Assembly: GCA_910589125.1 (NCBI GenBank)
Contig: CAJURX010000008.1
Span: forward strand, 39,114-103,113
Source of the DNA: an uncultured Eggerthellaceae bacterium
GTDB lineage: Bacteria > Actinomycetota > Coriobacteriia > Coriobacteriales > Eggerthellaceae
DNA length: 64,000 bases
Direction of reading: 5' to 3'
Position numbers and translations under genes: made by a program. Shown piece after piece: positions 23,162 to 31,803 of this stretch; position 1 is the first letter of the stretch, and the number at the start of each line of letters is the position of its first letter. The notes beneath the pieces are model-generated. The model had not been told where the DNA came from and ran no database searches. It saw nothing but the letters and a program-made list of their open reading frames with translations.

Positions 23162-25486
23162 CTACCGGATGATCCGTCGTGCCATGAAGGCGTTCGCCGC
23201 GTGCTCTTCGGCATCATCGAGCGGCGTGAGCTCCGGTGCCGTTCGACCCACTCGCATAGCCCACCGCTCGAGCGCTCGCGCCAGCAGCCAATCGGCCACC
23301 TCAGGGCTCTTCGCCAAGAGCGGCCCATGCAGGTAGGTGCCCAGCACGTTGCGGAAGACGATGCCATCTGCCGCCTGTCCGCGCGCGCACGAATCCGCAT
23401 TGCCGCAGCCAGTATGCGACACGACGCGTCCGAACGGGACCGCATCCGCATCCAGCACCGTGCGCCCCGCATGGTTCTCATATCCGATGACGGGCATCTG
23501 CGCCAGCGACGATGCGAGCGCGATGTCATCCACCAACCTGTCAGACGATGTGCCCGGCCTGTGCGTCTCCATGGGCAGCAGCGCAAGCCCCGGCACCTCT
23601 TCCCCATCAAGGAGCCACGTGCGTCCGAGCATCTGATACCCGCCGCATACAGCCAGCACGGGTGCGCCCGCATCCACATATGCTGCCAGCTCGTCGCGCA
23701 TGACGCTCAGCTGCTCGCTCGCCAGTCGCTGCTCGCGGTCAGGCGAGCCCCCGATGAACACGAGGTCAGCCTCATCGAGGCGCGCATCGTCCCCGTAGCG
23801 AACCTCGCGGATGGAGACGGGGATGCCACGCCAGGCAAGGCGCTTCGCCAAGATGCGCACGTTGCCGCCGTCCCCGTAGAGGTTCAAGAGGTCAGGGAGC
23901 ATGTGGACGATCTGCACGGAAGGCACATCTGTCGCGCTCTCAGGAGCATCGCCGCCTGCGGCAACAGGAGCCTCCGCGCCAGCAGCCGGGACCCCATCCG
24001 CACCGCCCCTGCGTGCGCCATTGCCTGCCGCCTGCCCATCCGCGTCCATGATGCCCGCGCACCCGCCAGCACCCGCACCGGCGCCCACGCCGTCGCATTC
24101 CGCCTCCTCAGCGTCAGCGCGCGCGACCATCCGATCGAGCGCCGCATGCACCGGCGGCAAGGCCGTGTAGTTGGCGATGGCATATACGGCAGCGTCCGCG
24201 CTCACGCCCGGGATCTCCCCTGCGCGCGCAAACACCTCTTCCACACCATCGACGAGCTCAGCTGACACGCCCGCATACTTGAGGCGCACCCGCAGGTCAT
24301 GGCGCCGCTCGCCTCCCGCGAACACGGCTTGGATGTTCGGCTGGCTCAGCAGCTCCTCGAAGTCTATGTCCCAGATCCACGACACATCGCGGCCGTCGCC
24401 CTCCCGATCGTTGATGAAGAAGGCCACCACGCGCGGACCCTCATCGGTCCCCACGATGCGCAGGTTCTGATTGAAGCCGGTCGGATTCTTCGCCAGGTTG
24501 AGCAGGACCCGCCTCCCATCGAGGCGATACTCCTGGAGCCTGCCGTTCTTCGGATCGAAGGCACGCACCGCGCTCTGCACCTGCGCCGGCGTGCAGCCGC
24601 AAAGCGTTGCAGCAGCGAATACGGCTAGCAGGTTGTAGGCCATGTACGACCCTGACAGCGAGGCGCTGAGGCCCGCTGTGGATGGCACCCCACCATCATC
24701 CCACCGGATGCGGAGGTCCAGCCCACGCGCATGCAGCGTGACGTCCTGAGCTTGGAACGCGAGATCCGGGCGAGCGAAATCGCATGCGGGGCATGCATAG
24801 GACCCCAGCTGCCCGTACTGCCGGAATGCGTATTCCAACATGTGCGAGCACGCTTGGCATATCGTGGCGTCAGCAACGTTGTTCTGGACCAGGCCCATGC
24901 TATCGGCCACGCCGAAGGTCACGCTCCTGTCGGCGCCGCGCTCCTGTGCCACGCGCCGCGCCACCCACGTGCACAGGGGGTCATCGGCGTTGTAGATGAG
25001 CACGGTCTCAGGTGAGGCCACCAGACCGGATACGATGGCATCCTGGATGCGGTCTATCTCGCCGCAACGGTCCAGCTGATCGCGGAAGAGGTTCAAGAGC
25101 ACCATATAGGTAGGCTGCAGATCGGGCAGCACCTTGGCCGACCACAGCTCGTCGCATTCGAACACGCCCCAGTCAGCGCCGCGCGAATGCAACAGCGTAG
25201 CCGCCACGCCGCTCTTGAGGTTCGCACCCGTGCGATTGCAGGCGACGCTCATCCCCGCCCGCTCCAGCACATCCGCGACCAGGTTGGTCACCGTGGTCTT
25301 GCCGTTGGTGCCCACCACCACGATCGAGCCCGCGCGCATGCGGTCCCGCAGATCGGCGATGAGGTGCGGATCGATGGCCAGTCCGACGCTCCCTGGTAGG
25401 TTCGCCGCCGGCCTGTGCGCGATATGCCGCAGCCCCCACCTGACGATCCCGCTTGCCGCCTGCGCCGCATTGGCCCGAATGCCCAT
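23162..25486 (-). CDS. murT-gatD: Fused lipid II isoglutaminyl synthase (MurT-GatD)
   Basis: A 774-residue fusion of the two subunits that amidate D-Glu of lipid II. Residues 1-455 are MurT: Mur-ligase P-loop GTNGKTT at 59-65, a four-Cys zinc ribbon (C210, C213, C232, C235), and the DUF1727 region with the conserved WIWDIDFEE (catalytic Asp about 373). An Ala/Gly-rich linker spans about 458-522. Residues 523-774 are GatD, a class I glutaminase: nucleophile Cys614 in AVCGGYQMLG and His720 in TYLHGPLL. In most bacteria MurT and GatD are separate proteins. GAAGGAGAGCGG precedes the ATG. A good promoter lies upstream and rlmH follows. Confidence 0.95.
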   Translation of the reverse strand: MGIRANAAQAASGIVRWGLRHIAHRPAANLPGSVGLAIDPHLIADLRDRMRAGSIVVVGTNGKTTVTNLVADVLERAGMSVACNRTGANLKSGVAATLLHSRGADWGVFECDELWSAKVLPDLQPTYMVLLNLFRDQLDRCGEIDRIQDAIVSGLVASPETVLIYNADDPLCTWVARRVAQERGADRSVTFGVADSMGLVQNNVADATICQACSHMLEYAFRQYGQLGSYACPACDFARPDLAFQAQDVTLHARGLDLRIRWDDGGVPSTAGLSASLSGSYMAYNLLAVFAAATLCGCTPAQVQSAVRAFDPKNGRLQEYRLDGRRVLLNLAKNPTGFNQNLRIVGTDEGPRVVAFFINDREGDGRDVSWIWDIDFEELLSQPNIQAVFAGGERRHDLRVRLKYAGVSAELVDGVEEVFARAGEIPGVSADAAVYAIANYTALPPVHAALDRMVARADAEEAECDGVGAGAGAGGCAGIMDADGQAAGNGARRGGADGVPAAGAEAPVAAGGDAPESATDVPSVQIVHMLPDLLNLYGDGGNVRILAKRLAWRGIPVSIREVRYGDDARLDEADLVFIGGSPDREQRLASEQLSVMRDELAAYVDAGAPVLAVCGGYQMLGRTWLLDGEEVPGLALLPMETHRPGTSSDRLVDDIALASSLAQMPVIGYENHAGRTVLDADAVPFGRVVSHTGCGNADSCARGQAADGIVFRNVLGTYLHGPLLAKSPEVADWLLARALERWAMRVGRTAPELTPLDDAEEHAANAFMARRIIR

Positions 25487-25520
25487 CCGCTCTCCTTCGC
25501 CCGTTTCAGGATGCGGACAA

Positions 25521-25549
25521 GTTTACATTCGCTAGAATACATTGCCAAG
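25521..25549 (-). promoter_or_regulatory. murT-gatD promoter
   Basis: TTGGCA (25549-25544), a 17-bp spacer and TAAACT (25526-25521) are read on the minus strand. The leader would be about 28 nt. The divergent permease gene starts only 80 bp away, and TAGAAT at 25534-25539 may be its -10. Confidence 0.65.
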
Positions 25550-25566
25550 CGATCGAGGAGTGTCTC

Positions 25567-26841
25567 GTGGATGTAGCACAGTGGGTCTCAGTCGCGATCT
25601 TCGCGGTCGCGTTGGCGGTCATCATCTCGGAGAAGGTGCATCGCGCGGTGGTGGCACTGGCCGGTGCCGCGCTCGTCTTGATGCTCGGGCTGATGCCCTT
25701 CGAGGAAGCCATCGAGCACATCGACTTCAACACCTTGGGCGTGCTGTTCGGCATGATGCTATTCGTGGGCGTGGTGAAGCTATCTGGGCTGTTCGAATAC
25801 CTGGCCGTCACATGCGCGCACCTGGCGAAGGGCGACCCTTGGCGCATCATGCTCCTCTTCGTCCTGCTCACCGCCATCCTGTCCGCGTTCCTAGACAACG
25901 TGACCACGGTGCTCCTGATCGGACCCATGACGCTCAATATATGCAAGCTGCTCAAGGCAGACCCCGTGCCCTTCTTCATGACGGAGATCATGGCGTCGAA
26001 CATCGGTGGCACGGCCACGCTGATCGGCGATCCACCCAACATCATGATCGGCTCAGCCGCAGGATACGGGTTCGCGGACTTCGTCATGGTGGATACCCCT
26101 GCCGTCATCATCATCCTCGCGGTGATCTGCGTGCTGTTCTACTTCTTATATGGGCGCAAGCTCACCGCCCCCCAGACGGAGATAGATGACGTGATGGCGC
26201 TCCAGCCCTCCGCCTACATCAAGGACAGGCGGCTCCTGCACATCTCCGTCGTCATGATCGGCGTGGTGGTGATCGGCTTCATGTTCCACGGTGCGCTCGG
26301 ATGGGAATCCAGCGTGATCGCGCTGGGGGCAGCCGCGCTGATGCTCCTGCTGTCGCGCGCCTCCATAGATACCGCGCTCGCGCAAGTGGAGTGGACCACG
26401 CTCGTGTTCTTCGCCGGGCTCTTCATCATCGTGGGCGCCATGACGGCAACGGGCGTGATCGACATGCTGGCAACGTGGCTCGTGGACATCACGGGCGGCA
26501 ACGTGCTCCTGACCATGCTCGTGCTGGTGTTCGGCTCCGCCGTGGTCTCGGCCTTCTTGGACAACATCCCGTTCGTGGCCACCATGATCCCCATCCTGCT
26601 CTCCATGCAGGCAACGGGCATGGATGTGACACCGCTGTGGTGGGCGGTGTCCCTGGGTGCATGCCTGGGCGGGAACGGCTCGCTCATCGGCGCTTCGGCG
26701 AACGTGGTGCTCTCTGACATATCGCGCAAGAACGGGCACACCATCACGTTCATCCAGTATCTGAAGGTGGGCTTCCCCATCACAGTGCTCACCACGGTGA
26801 TAGCCGCCGCCTACCTGGTGCTCCGCTTCCCGCCCGCATAG
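25567..26841 (+). CDS. ArsB/NhaD-type ion permease (SLC13 / ion transporter superfamily)
   Basis: A 424-residue permease with about 11 membrane segments. It has the internal duplication of the family: AFLDNVTTVLLIGP in the first half and AFLDNIPFVATMIP in the second, plus GGTATLIGDPPNIMIG and GGNGSLIGASANVVL. These hairpin motifs occur in NhaD-type Na+/H+ antiporters, ArsB and the P protein, so the ion cannot be assigned. The GTG at 25567 is chosen because GAGGAGTGTCTC precedes it; the longer frame overlaps murT-gatD. No arsenic genes are nearby. Confidence 0.92.
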   Translation: MDVAQWVSVAIFAVALAVIISEKVHRAVVALAGAALVLMLGLMPFEEAIEHIDFNTLGVLFGMMLFVGVVKLSGLFEYLAVTCAHLAKGDPWRIMLLFVLLTAILSAFLDNVTTVLLIGPMTLNICKLLKADPVPFFMTEIMASNIGGTATLIGDPPNIMIGSAAGYGFADFVMVDTPAVIIILAVICVLFYFLYGRKLTAPQTEIDDVMALQPSAYIKDRRLLHISVVMIGVVVIGFMFHGALGWESSVIALGAAALMLLLSRASIDTALAQVEWTTLVFFAGLFIIVGAMTATGVIDMLATWLVDITGGNVLLTMLVLVFGSAVVSAFLDNIPFVATMIPILLSMQATGMDVTPLWWAVSLGACLGGNGSLIGASANVVLSDISRKNGHTITFIQYLKVGFPITVLTTVIAAAYLVLRFPPA

Positions 26842-26949
26842 GTTCGAGCAAGCCGCACAGATGGCGAAGCACGCAGCGAGGGCGACCCGCAACCTCGCTC
26901 GCACTGCTCTTGGATGAGAGCCAAGCCTCTGCATGGTCCGGAAAAGAAG

Positions 26950-26985
26950 AAGGCACCATGGTGGAGGAGGGGTCCATGGTGCCTT
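26950..26985. terminator. 12-bp perfect hairpin after the permease gene
   Basis: AAGGCACCATGG and CCATGGTGCCTT flank a 12-nt loop. On the minus strand it is followed by CTTCTTTTC, a terminator-like tail; on the plus strand, the direction of the permease, no T run follows. It may act as a barrier in either direction. The sequence between 26842 and 26949 shows no gene. Confidence 0.45.
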
Positions 26986-27009
26986 CGCGTTCATCTGGGT
27001 GAGTTGGTT

Positions 27010-27055
27010 TGAATCTTCGCCGGTTGGTCAGGCCGGCTATGGTTGTTAAGATTCA
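27010..27055. other. Nested inverted repeat of unknown role
   Basis: TGAATCTT (27010-27017) pairs with AAGATTCA (27048-27055). Inside, GCCGG (27019-27023) pairs with CCGGC (27033-27037). The region 26986-27170 has no gene, so a structured RNA or protein-binding site is possible. Confidence 0.4.
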
Positions 27056-27171
27056 CCCGGATTCGGTTGTCAAGCTGCGTGATACGCTTCCACCGAGTTA
27101 CCGATTGGCCTCGCATCACGCTAGTGCTGGGAAACACTGTCATGCACTATACGCGCGCTACCTTAAAAGTT

Positions 27172-27210
27172 CCTGAAACATCATTCGTGGTTTCAGGTTG
27201 GTTTCAGGTT
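27172..27210 (+). promoter_or_regulatory. Response-regulator box: tandem GGTTTCAGGTT repeats
   Basis: Two perfect adjacent 11-mers, GGTTTCAGGTT, lie at 27189-27199 and 27200-27210. An inverted copy of the core, CCTGAAAC, lies at 27172-27179. An 11-bp period suits an OmpR-family dimer, and the site is 60-100 bp upstream of an OmpR-family gene. Confidence 0.6.
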
Positions 27211-27241
27211 CTCCTGACCGCCGCCTTCGCCGCAGCCGCGC

Positions 27242-27247
27242 TAGAAT
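27242..27247 (+). promoter_or_regulatory. -10 element of the two-component operon
   Basis: TAGAAT, with no recognisable -35 17 bp upstream. This fits a promoter needing activation from the repeats at 27189-27210. Confidence 0.5.
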
Positions 27248-27272
27248 ATCCCAAACTCTGAGGAGGTCCCCC

Positions 27273-27941
27273 ATGCATGTGCTCATCGCAGAAGATGACG
27301 AGCGGCTCGCTGAAGCGCTCGAGAAGATCCTGAAGGACAACGGCTACGAGATAGACAAGGTCATGGACGGGCAGGCGGCACTGGATTACGCCACCGTCGA
27401 GTCGTACGACGTCATCGTGATGGACGTCATGATGCCGAAGATGGACGGATTCGAGGCCACGCGCGAGATACGCCGTGCGAACGTATCCACCCCCATCCTG
27501 CTGCTGACCGCACGAGACGCCGTGGGCGACAAGATCACGGGGCTCGACGCAGGGGCGGATGACTACATGACCAAGCCGTTCTCACCCGCCGAGCTCATGG
27601 CACACCTGCGCGCGCTCTCGCGTCGCCAGGGAGAGGTGCAGTTCGAGCATCTTGAGGTGGGAGACCTCACGCTCGGCCTTGAGAACTACGAGCTGACCTG
27701 CGGCGGCAAGTCCATCAACCTGAGCTTCAAGGAGTTCTCCATCCTGAAGATCCTCATGTCCAGCCCTGGCACCATCATCTCCAAGGACACGCTCATCCAG
27801 AAGGCTTGGGGCGTCACCTCGAGCGCAGGCGACAACAACGTGGAGGCGTACATCTCGTTCCTGCGCAAGAAGATCAAGCATGTCGGCAGCGCCTGCAAGA
27901 TAGAGACCGTGCGCCGCGCGGGCTATCGCTTCGTCGGCTGA
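27273..27941 (+). CDS. OmpR/PhoB-family response regulator
   Basis: A 222-residue response regulator: receiver domain with EDD at 7-9, phospho-acceptor Asp51 (VMDVMMPKMDGF) and Lys101 (MTKPFSPAEL); C-terminal winged-helix domain (FKEFSILKILMSSPGTIISKD, VEAYISFLRKKI, VRRAGYRF). The ATG at 27273 follows TGAGGAGGTCCCCC. The cognate kinase starts 23 bp later. Tandem repeats upstream suggest autoregulation. The stimulus is unknown. Confidence 0.96.
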   Translation: MHVLIAEDDERLAEALEKILKDNGYEIDKVMDGQAALDYATVESYDVIVMDVMMPKMDGFEATREIRRANVSTPILLLTARDAVGDKITGLDAGADDYMTKPFSPAELMAHLRALSRRQGEVQFEHLEVGDLTLGLENYELTCGGKSINLSFKEFSILKILMSSPGTIISKDTLIQKAWGVTSSAGDNNVEAYISFLRKKIKHVGSACKIETVRRAGYRFVG

Positions 27942-27964
27942 GCACCTGCACGGGAGCCACGACC

Positions 27965-29593
27965 ATGGAGCAAGGGGTCATCAAGCGCCTTCGCGTCAAG
28001 TTCATCGTCATCAACATGGCGCTCGCATTCCTCGTGCTGCTCATCACCTTCGGCACGGTCTGCGCGCTGAACCATGCGAAGAGCGTCAGCACCATCGACG
28101 CGCATCTGAGCTACGTGCTCACGCGCGCAGCCAGCGCGGACGCGCGTGCCGCCGACCAGCTGGAACGCGTGCAGCCGCTCGAGCAACCCGACATCGCCAA
28201 GGCGGACATCACGCTCACCGAGCGCTTCCCCAACTCGCAATCCGACTCCTTCGCCGCACCGCTCGACGATGCTGCTGACACGATCGCATCGGATGCCGCA
28301 TCGGAAGGGCAGGTGGGCACATCTGAGCAAAGCTCCCTAGACGGCGCCTCGGATGGCGCAGACGAGAGCGCGGAGGATGGCGACAGCAACGCCAACGCCC
28401 TCGAAGGAGACGCACCTGCTGCAAGCCTCGTCCCCAGCGCAGGCCTTGCCGATCAGAAGAGCGGACGAACCACCAGCAAGAGCACCTTGAACAACGCCAT
28501 CGCCGCGCCCGTCATCGGCGGCGGTGAATCCTCGGGGGCTGTGCTCACTGCTGTGTTCAAGGTAGAGCAGAGCGGCATCTACACCACCATCCCCGCCTAC
28601 ACCACCGCAACGCTCCCCGAGAACGTCCTCTTGCGCGCAGACGCCATGGTGATCGACAGCCCTGAGGCGCGTGGCTACCTGCCCGAATTCGACCTCATGT
28701 ACGAGAAGCTGCCCACCGATGGCGGCTGGCTCGTGGCGTACGCCAACGCATCCAGCACGCACGCATGGCAGAACTTGGCCGTGTTGCTGGGCATCGTCGG
28801 ATTGATCGCCCTCGTGGTGTTCTTCCTGCTCAACATCTTGTTCTCAGGCTGGGCCGTGCGCCCCGTTGCCATGAGCATCCGCATGCAGGAGCAATTCACC
28901 GCTGATGCGTCGCATGAGCTCAAAACGCCCTTGACGGTGATCTTGGCCAACCTATCCATCCTGCGCTCCCACGCAGATGCCACGGTAGCGGAGCAGATGC
29001 AATGGGTGGAGAGCTCAGAGCGCGAGGCGCAGCGCATGCAGCTCCTCGTGAACGACATGCTGAGCCTCGCCCAGCCGAAGGCATCGAAGGATGCTCCCGC
29101 ACCTCCCGCGGCACAGGAAGCGGTCGACATGAGCGACCTGGTCGAAGGCGAAGTGCTCCAATTCGAATCCGTCGCGTTCGAGCGCGGCATCCTGCTGGAC
29201 AGCTGCATCCAGGAGGGCATCTGCGTCAACGGCGACGCCGAGAAGCTCGGGCGCATGGTGTCCACCCTGATCGACAACGCATGCAAGTACGTGGAGGACA
29301 ACGGGCTCGTGGATGTGACGCTGGATGTGGATGCGTCGAAGCCTGTCTCTGACCCCACTGTGCGCTTGCGCGTCCACAACTCAGGAGAGCCCATCCCACC
29401 CGAACAGCTCGAGCACCTCTTCGACCGCTTCTATCGCGCGGACAAGGCACGCACGGGCGGCAAGGGCGGATACGGCCTGGGCCTTGCCATCGGGCAGCAG
29501 ATCGCCAAGGAGCACAACGGCAGCATTACGGTTGCCTCTGCGCCAGGAGCCGGGACCACCTTTACTGTCACACTTCCGATGTTCGACGAATAG
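27965..29593 (+). CDS. Sensor histidine kinase
   Basis: A 542-residue membrane kinase. TM1 spans residues 12-34 and TM2 270-296. Between them lies an extracytoplasmic region of about 235 residues, of which 90-190 is low-complexity and rich in Asp, Ser and Ala. The HisKA domain has His317 in ADASHELKTPLT. The ATPase domain has the N box (LIDNACKYVEDNG), LFDRFYRADKAR, and the GYGLGLAIGQQIAKEHNG box. No HAMP domain is obvious; the short RPVAMSIRMQEQ linker leads straight from TM2 into HisKA. GGGAG precedes the ATG. It pairs with the regulator just upstream. Confidence 0.94.
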   Translation: MEQGVIKRLRVKFIVINMALAFLVLLITFGTVCALNHAKSVSTIDAHLSYVLTRAASADARAADQLERVQPLEQPDIAKADITLTERFPNSQSDSFAAPLDDAADTIASDAASEGQVGTSEQSSLDGASDGADESAEDGDSNANALEGDAPAASLVPSAGLADQKSGRTTSKSTLNNAIAAPVIGGGESSGAVLTAVFKVEQSGIYTTIPAYTTATLPENVLLRADAMVIDSPEARGYLPEFDLMYEKLPTDGGWLVAYANASSTHAWQNLAVLLGIVGLIALVVFFLLNILFSGWAVRPVAMSIRMQEQFTADASHELKTPLTVILANLSILRSHADATVAEQMQWVESSEREAQRMQLLVNDMLSLAQPKASKDAPAPPAAQEAVDMSDLVEGEVLQFESVAFERGILLDSCIQEGICVNGDAEKLGRMVSTLIDNACKYVEDNGLVDVTLDVDASKPVSDPTVRLRVHNSGEPIPPEQLEHLFDRFYRADKARTGGKGGYGLGLAIGQQIAKEHNGSITVASAPGAGTTFTVTLPMFDE

Positions 29594-29594
29594 C

Positions 29595-29610
29595 GGCGCT
29601 TCCGAGCGCC
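29595..29610 (+). terminator. Small GC hairpin between the kinase gene and mscL
   Basis: GGCGCT TCCG AGCGCC is a perfect 6-bp stem with a tetraloop directly after the kinase stop. There is no T run, so it may attenuate or stabilise the message and may not terminate it. Confidence 0.35.
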
Positions 29611-29629
29611 CACGGAAGGAGAGGCGCTC

Positions 29630-30091
29630 ATGAAGGGCAAGGGTCTTATCACCGAATTCAAGGACTTCATCAACCGCGGCAACGTCATGGACATGGCTGT
29701 GGGCGTCATCATCGGCGCCGCATTCACCGCCATCGTGACCTCGCTGGTCGACAACATCATCAACCCGTTCATCACGCTCATCACCGGTGGCAATGGGACC
29801 GACGTCGGGGGGCTTGCCATCCCCGTCACGGCTACCCAGAGCATCGACTTCGGCGCATTCATCAGCGCCATCATCAACTTCCTGATCGTGGCGTTCTGCG
29901 TGTTCATGATCGTGAAGGCCTTCAACACCATGAAGGATAAGGGCAAGCTGATCCGCCGCAGGAACGGCAAGGAGGAGGTCGAGGTCGCACCGAAGTGCCC
30001 TTACTGCCTGGAAGAGGTGAACGTGGGCGCCACGAAGTGCTTCCATTGCGCCTCTGAGCTCCCCCACCCCGCTGAGGTCACCTTCGAATAG
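29630..30091 (+). CDS. mscL: Large-conductance mechanosensitive channel with C-terminal zinc ribbon
   Basis: MscL releases solutes from the cytoplasm during hypo-osmotic shock. This copy has 153 residues: FKDFINRGNVMDMAVGVIIGAAFTAIV for TM1, IDFGAFISAIINFLIVAFCVFMIVK for TM2, and, past the usual helix, a four-Cys ribbon (C123, C126, C137, C140). Ordinary MscL ends without a ribbon. GGAAGGAGAGGCGCTC precedes the ATG. It is 36 bp after the kinase gene, so it may be co-transcribed. The intergenic 30092-30270 holds no gene. Confidence 0.96.
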   Translation: MKGKGLITEFKDFINRGNVMDMAVGVIIGAAFTAIVTSLVDNIINPFITLITGGNGTDVGGLAIPVTATQSIDFGAFISAIINFLIVAFCVFMIVKAFNTMKDKGKLIRRRNGKEEVEVAPKCPYCLEEVNVGATKCFHCASELPHPAEVTFE

Positions 30092-30270
30092 GAGCGCGCT
30101 CGCAGAGTCGGACCTGCAGGCAAGCGCGTGAGGAAGGATGCCAGCGTGAACGCGCCCAGGAGATGAGCATCGGCATGGGCATGTTGCGCACGGACACGAG
30201 CATGCAGGCGCCCAGGCGCACGCGAGCACAGGCGCTTCCGGGCGACATCTGCTCAGCCCACGCCTGAGAA

Positions 30271-30279
30271 TGGTATGAT
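30271..30279 (+). promoter_or_regulatory. Promoter of the fhaA operon (extended -10)
   Basis: TGG TATGAT, with no consensus -35. Predicted leader is about 38 nt. Confidence 0.55.
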
Positions 30280-30324
30280 TATCAGGATTATGGCCTCATC
30301 CATGGAAGGAGCTAGGACACGGTC

Positions 30325-31386
30325 ATGGGGTTCCTCTCCAAGTTCGAAGGTAGGATGGAAGACACCGTGGAGGGCGCAGCAGAGCGCCTTGGCGGCGCGT
30401 CCATCTCTCCTGTCCAGATCGCCAAGAAGGCCGAGAAGCAGATGAAGCGCGAGAAGGTCGTGGGTGCTGGCAAGCAATTCGTGCCCACGCTGTACACGGT
30501 GCTCGTGAGCCCGGATGATGACGCGCGCATGTTCAACTACTACCCCACCCTTGCCGGTGAGACGGAGACCTACCTGCAAGCGAAGGCCGCCGAGCTCGGC
30601 CTTGCCATGGACGGGCAGCCGCTCGTGCGCTTCATCGCTGATGACCAGCTCAAGCGCGGCAAGTTCGACGTGGTCGCAGAGCTGGTGGCAGCTCAGATCG
30701 TAGAGCGCCTGCGCGCCGACGAGATGGCACGCTACGGCATCGCCTCCCCGCGCACGGCACGCCCACAGCGCGCACAGCAGCCCCAGCCAGCGCAGCGTGC
30801 AGCAAGCACGCCCGGCGCCGCTCCCGCTGCACGCGCAGCAGCTCCTCGGAACGTCCAGCCCGCACCGCACGGTGCACCTGCTGGCAACCTGGTCCCACTG
30901 CAAGGCGCACGAGCCGCCGCGCCGCACTCGATGGAGCCTGCCTACGACCCGGAGCTGGATGAGATCAACTCCGCGAACATCGCAGAACCCAACTGGCAAG
31001 CGGCGCAACCCGCACCGCAGCCCATGCCGCAAAGCGCCTATGAGCAGCACTTGCAGTCCGCGGAGCCCACGCCTCCCCCACCTGAGGGAGAGCCGCGCGA
31101 GGTCTACCTCTACGATGAGGCGCGCGACTGCGCCTATCAGCTCTCCGGGATCCCCGAGCGCATGGGCCGCGAATCCTCCAATGACATCGTCATCCCGGAC
31201 ATCAACGCCTCGCGCGTCCACGCTGAGATCCGCTGCGAACCCACGGGTGCATGGGTCATCACCGACCTCGGCTCCCTGAATGGCGTGTTCATCAATGGAC
31301 GCCGCATCAAGAGCGCGCCTCTGCGCGACGCTGACATGATCCGCATCGGCACGACGGAACTCGAGTTCCAAAACCTGGAGCAGTAG
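30325..31386 (+). CDS. fhaA: FHA-domain protein with DUF3662 (FhaA)
   Basis: A 353-residue signalling protein. The N-terminal DUF3662 domain (residues 1-125, MGFLSKFEGRMEDTVEGAAERL ... VPTLYTVLVSPDD) is typical of actinobacterial FhaA. A Pro/Ala/Gln-rich linker spans 135-255. The C-terminal FHA domain (about 265-350) keeps the phosphothreonine-binding GRESSNDIVIPD, SRVHAEI and GSLNGVFINGRRI motifs. FhaA homologues bind phosphorylated partners of the PknB pathway at the site of wall synthesis. It is the first gene of the fhaA-fhaB-pstP-rodA/pbpA operon; fhaB follows after 3 bp. Confidence 0.94.
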   Translation: MGFLSKFEGRMEDTVEGAAERLGGASISPVQIAKKAEKQMKREKVVGAGKQFVPTLYTVLVSPDDDARMFNYYPTLAGETETYLQAKAAELGLAMDGQPLVRFIADDQLKRGKFDVVAELVAAQIVERLRADEMARYGIASPRTARPQRAQQPQPAQRAASTPGAAPAARAAAPRNVQPAPHGAPAGNLVPLQGARAAAPHSMEPAYDPELDEINSANIAEPNWQAAQPAPQPMPQSAYEQHLQSAEPTPPPPEGEPREVYLYDEARDCAYQLSGIPERMGRESSNDIVIPDINASRVHAEIRCEPTGAWVITDLGSLNGVFINGRRIKSAPLRDADMIRIGTTELEFQNLEQ

Positions 31387-31389
31387 CGG

Positions 31390-31803
31390 ATGATAGATAT
31401 CGTCCTCCTCATCGCGAGGCTCCTCTTCGTAGCCCTGCTCTATCTCTTCCTCTTCGCCATCGTGCGCACGGGCATCGGCCAGATCCGCGGCACGCGCAAG
31501 AAGGGCAAGAGCTGGACCATCGCCGTCGAGCAGGGACCCAACGAGCTCCGTGGCGTGCAGATGCCCGTCACTGGCCCTGTCGTCGTCGGCCGCGCACCCG
31601 GCGCGGATATCGTGATCGCCACCGGATTCGTCTCAGGGCGCCACGCGCGCTTCCAACTGATGGGGCAGAACCTCTTCGTGGAGGACCTCGGCTCGCGCAA
31701 TGGCACGGCCGTGAACGGCGAGCTCATCGCCGACCCTACGGCGCTCCGCAACAAGGACGTGGTAGAGATCGGTGACGTCTCCATCAGGGTGAGGCACGAA
31801 TGA
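31390..31803 (+). CDS. fhaB: Membrane-anchored FHA-domain protein (FhaB)
   Basis: A 137-residue protein with one N-terminal membrane segment (about 3-27) and a cytoplasmic FHA domain (about 55-135): VVGRAPGADIVIATGFVSGRHARF and LGSRNGTAVNG. It is the second phosphothreonine reader in the operon. Its stop overlaps the pstP start (ATGA), indicating translational coupling. Confidence 0.94.
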   Translation: MIDIVLLIARLLFVALLYLFLFAIVRTGIGQIRGTRKKGKSWTIAVEQGPNELRGVQMPVTGPVVVGRAPGADIVIATGFVSGRHARFQLMGQNLFVEDLGSRNGTAVNGELIADPTALRNKDVVEIGDVSIRVRHE

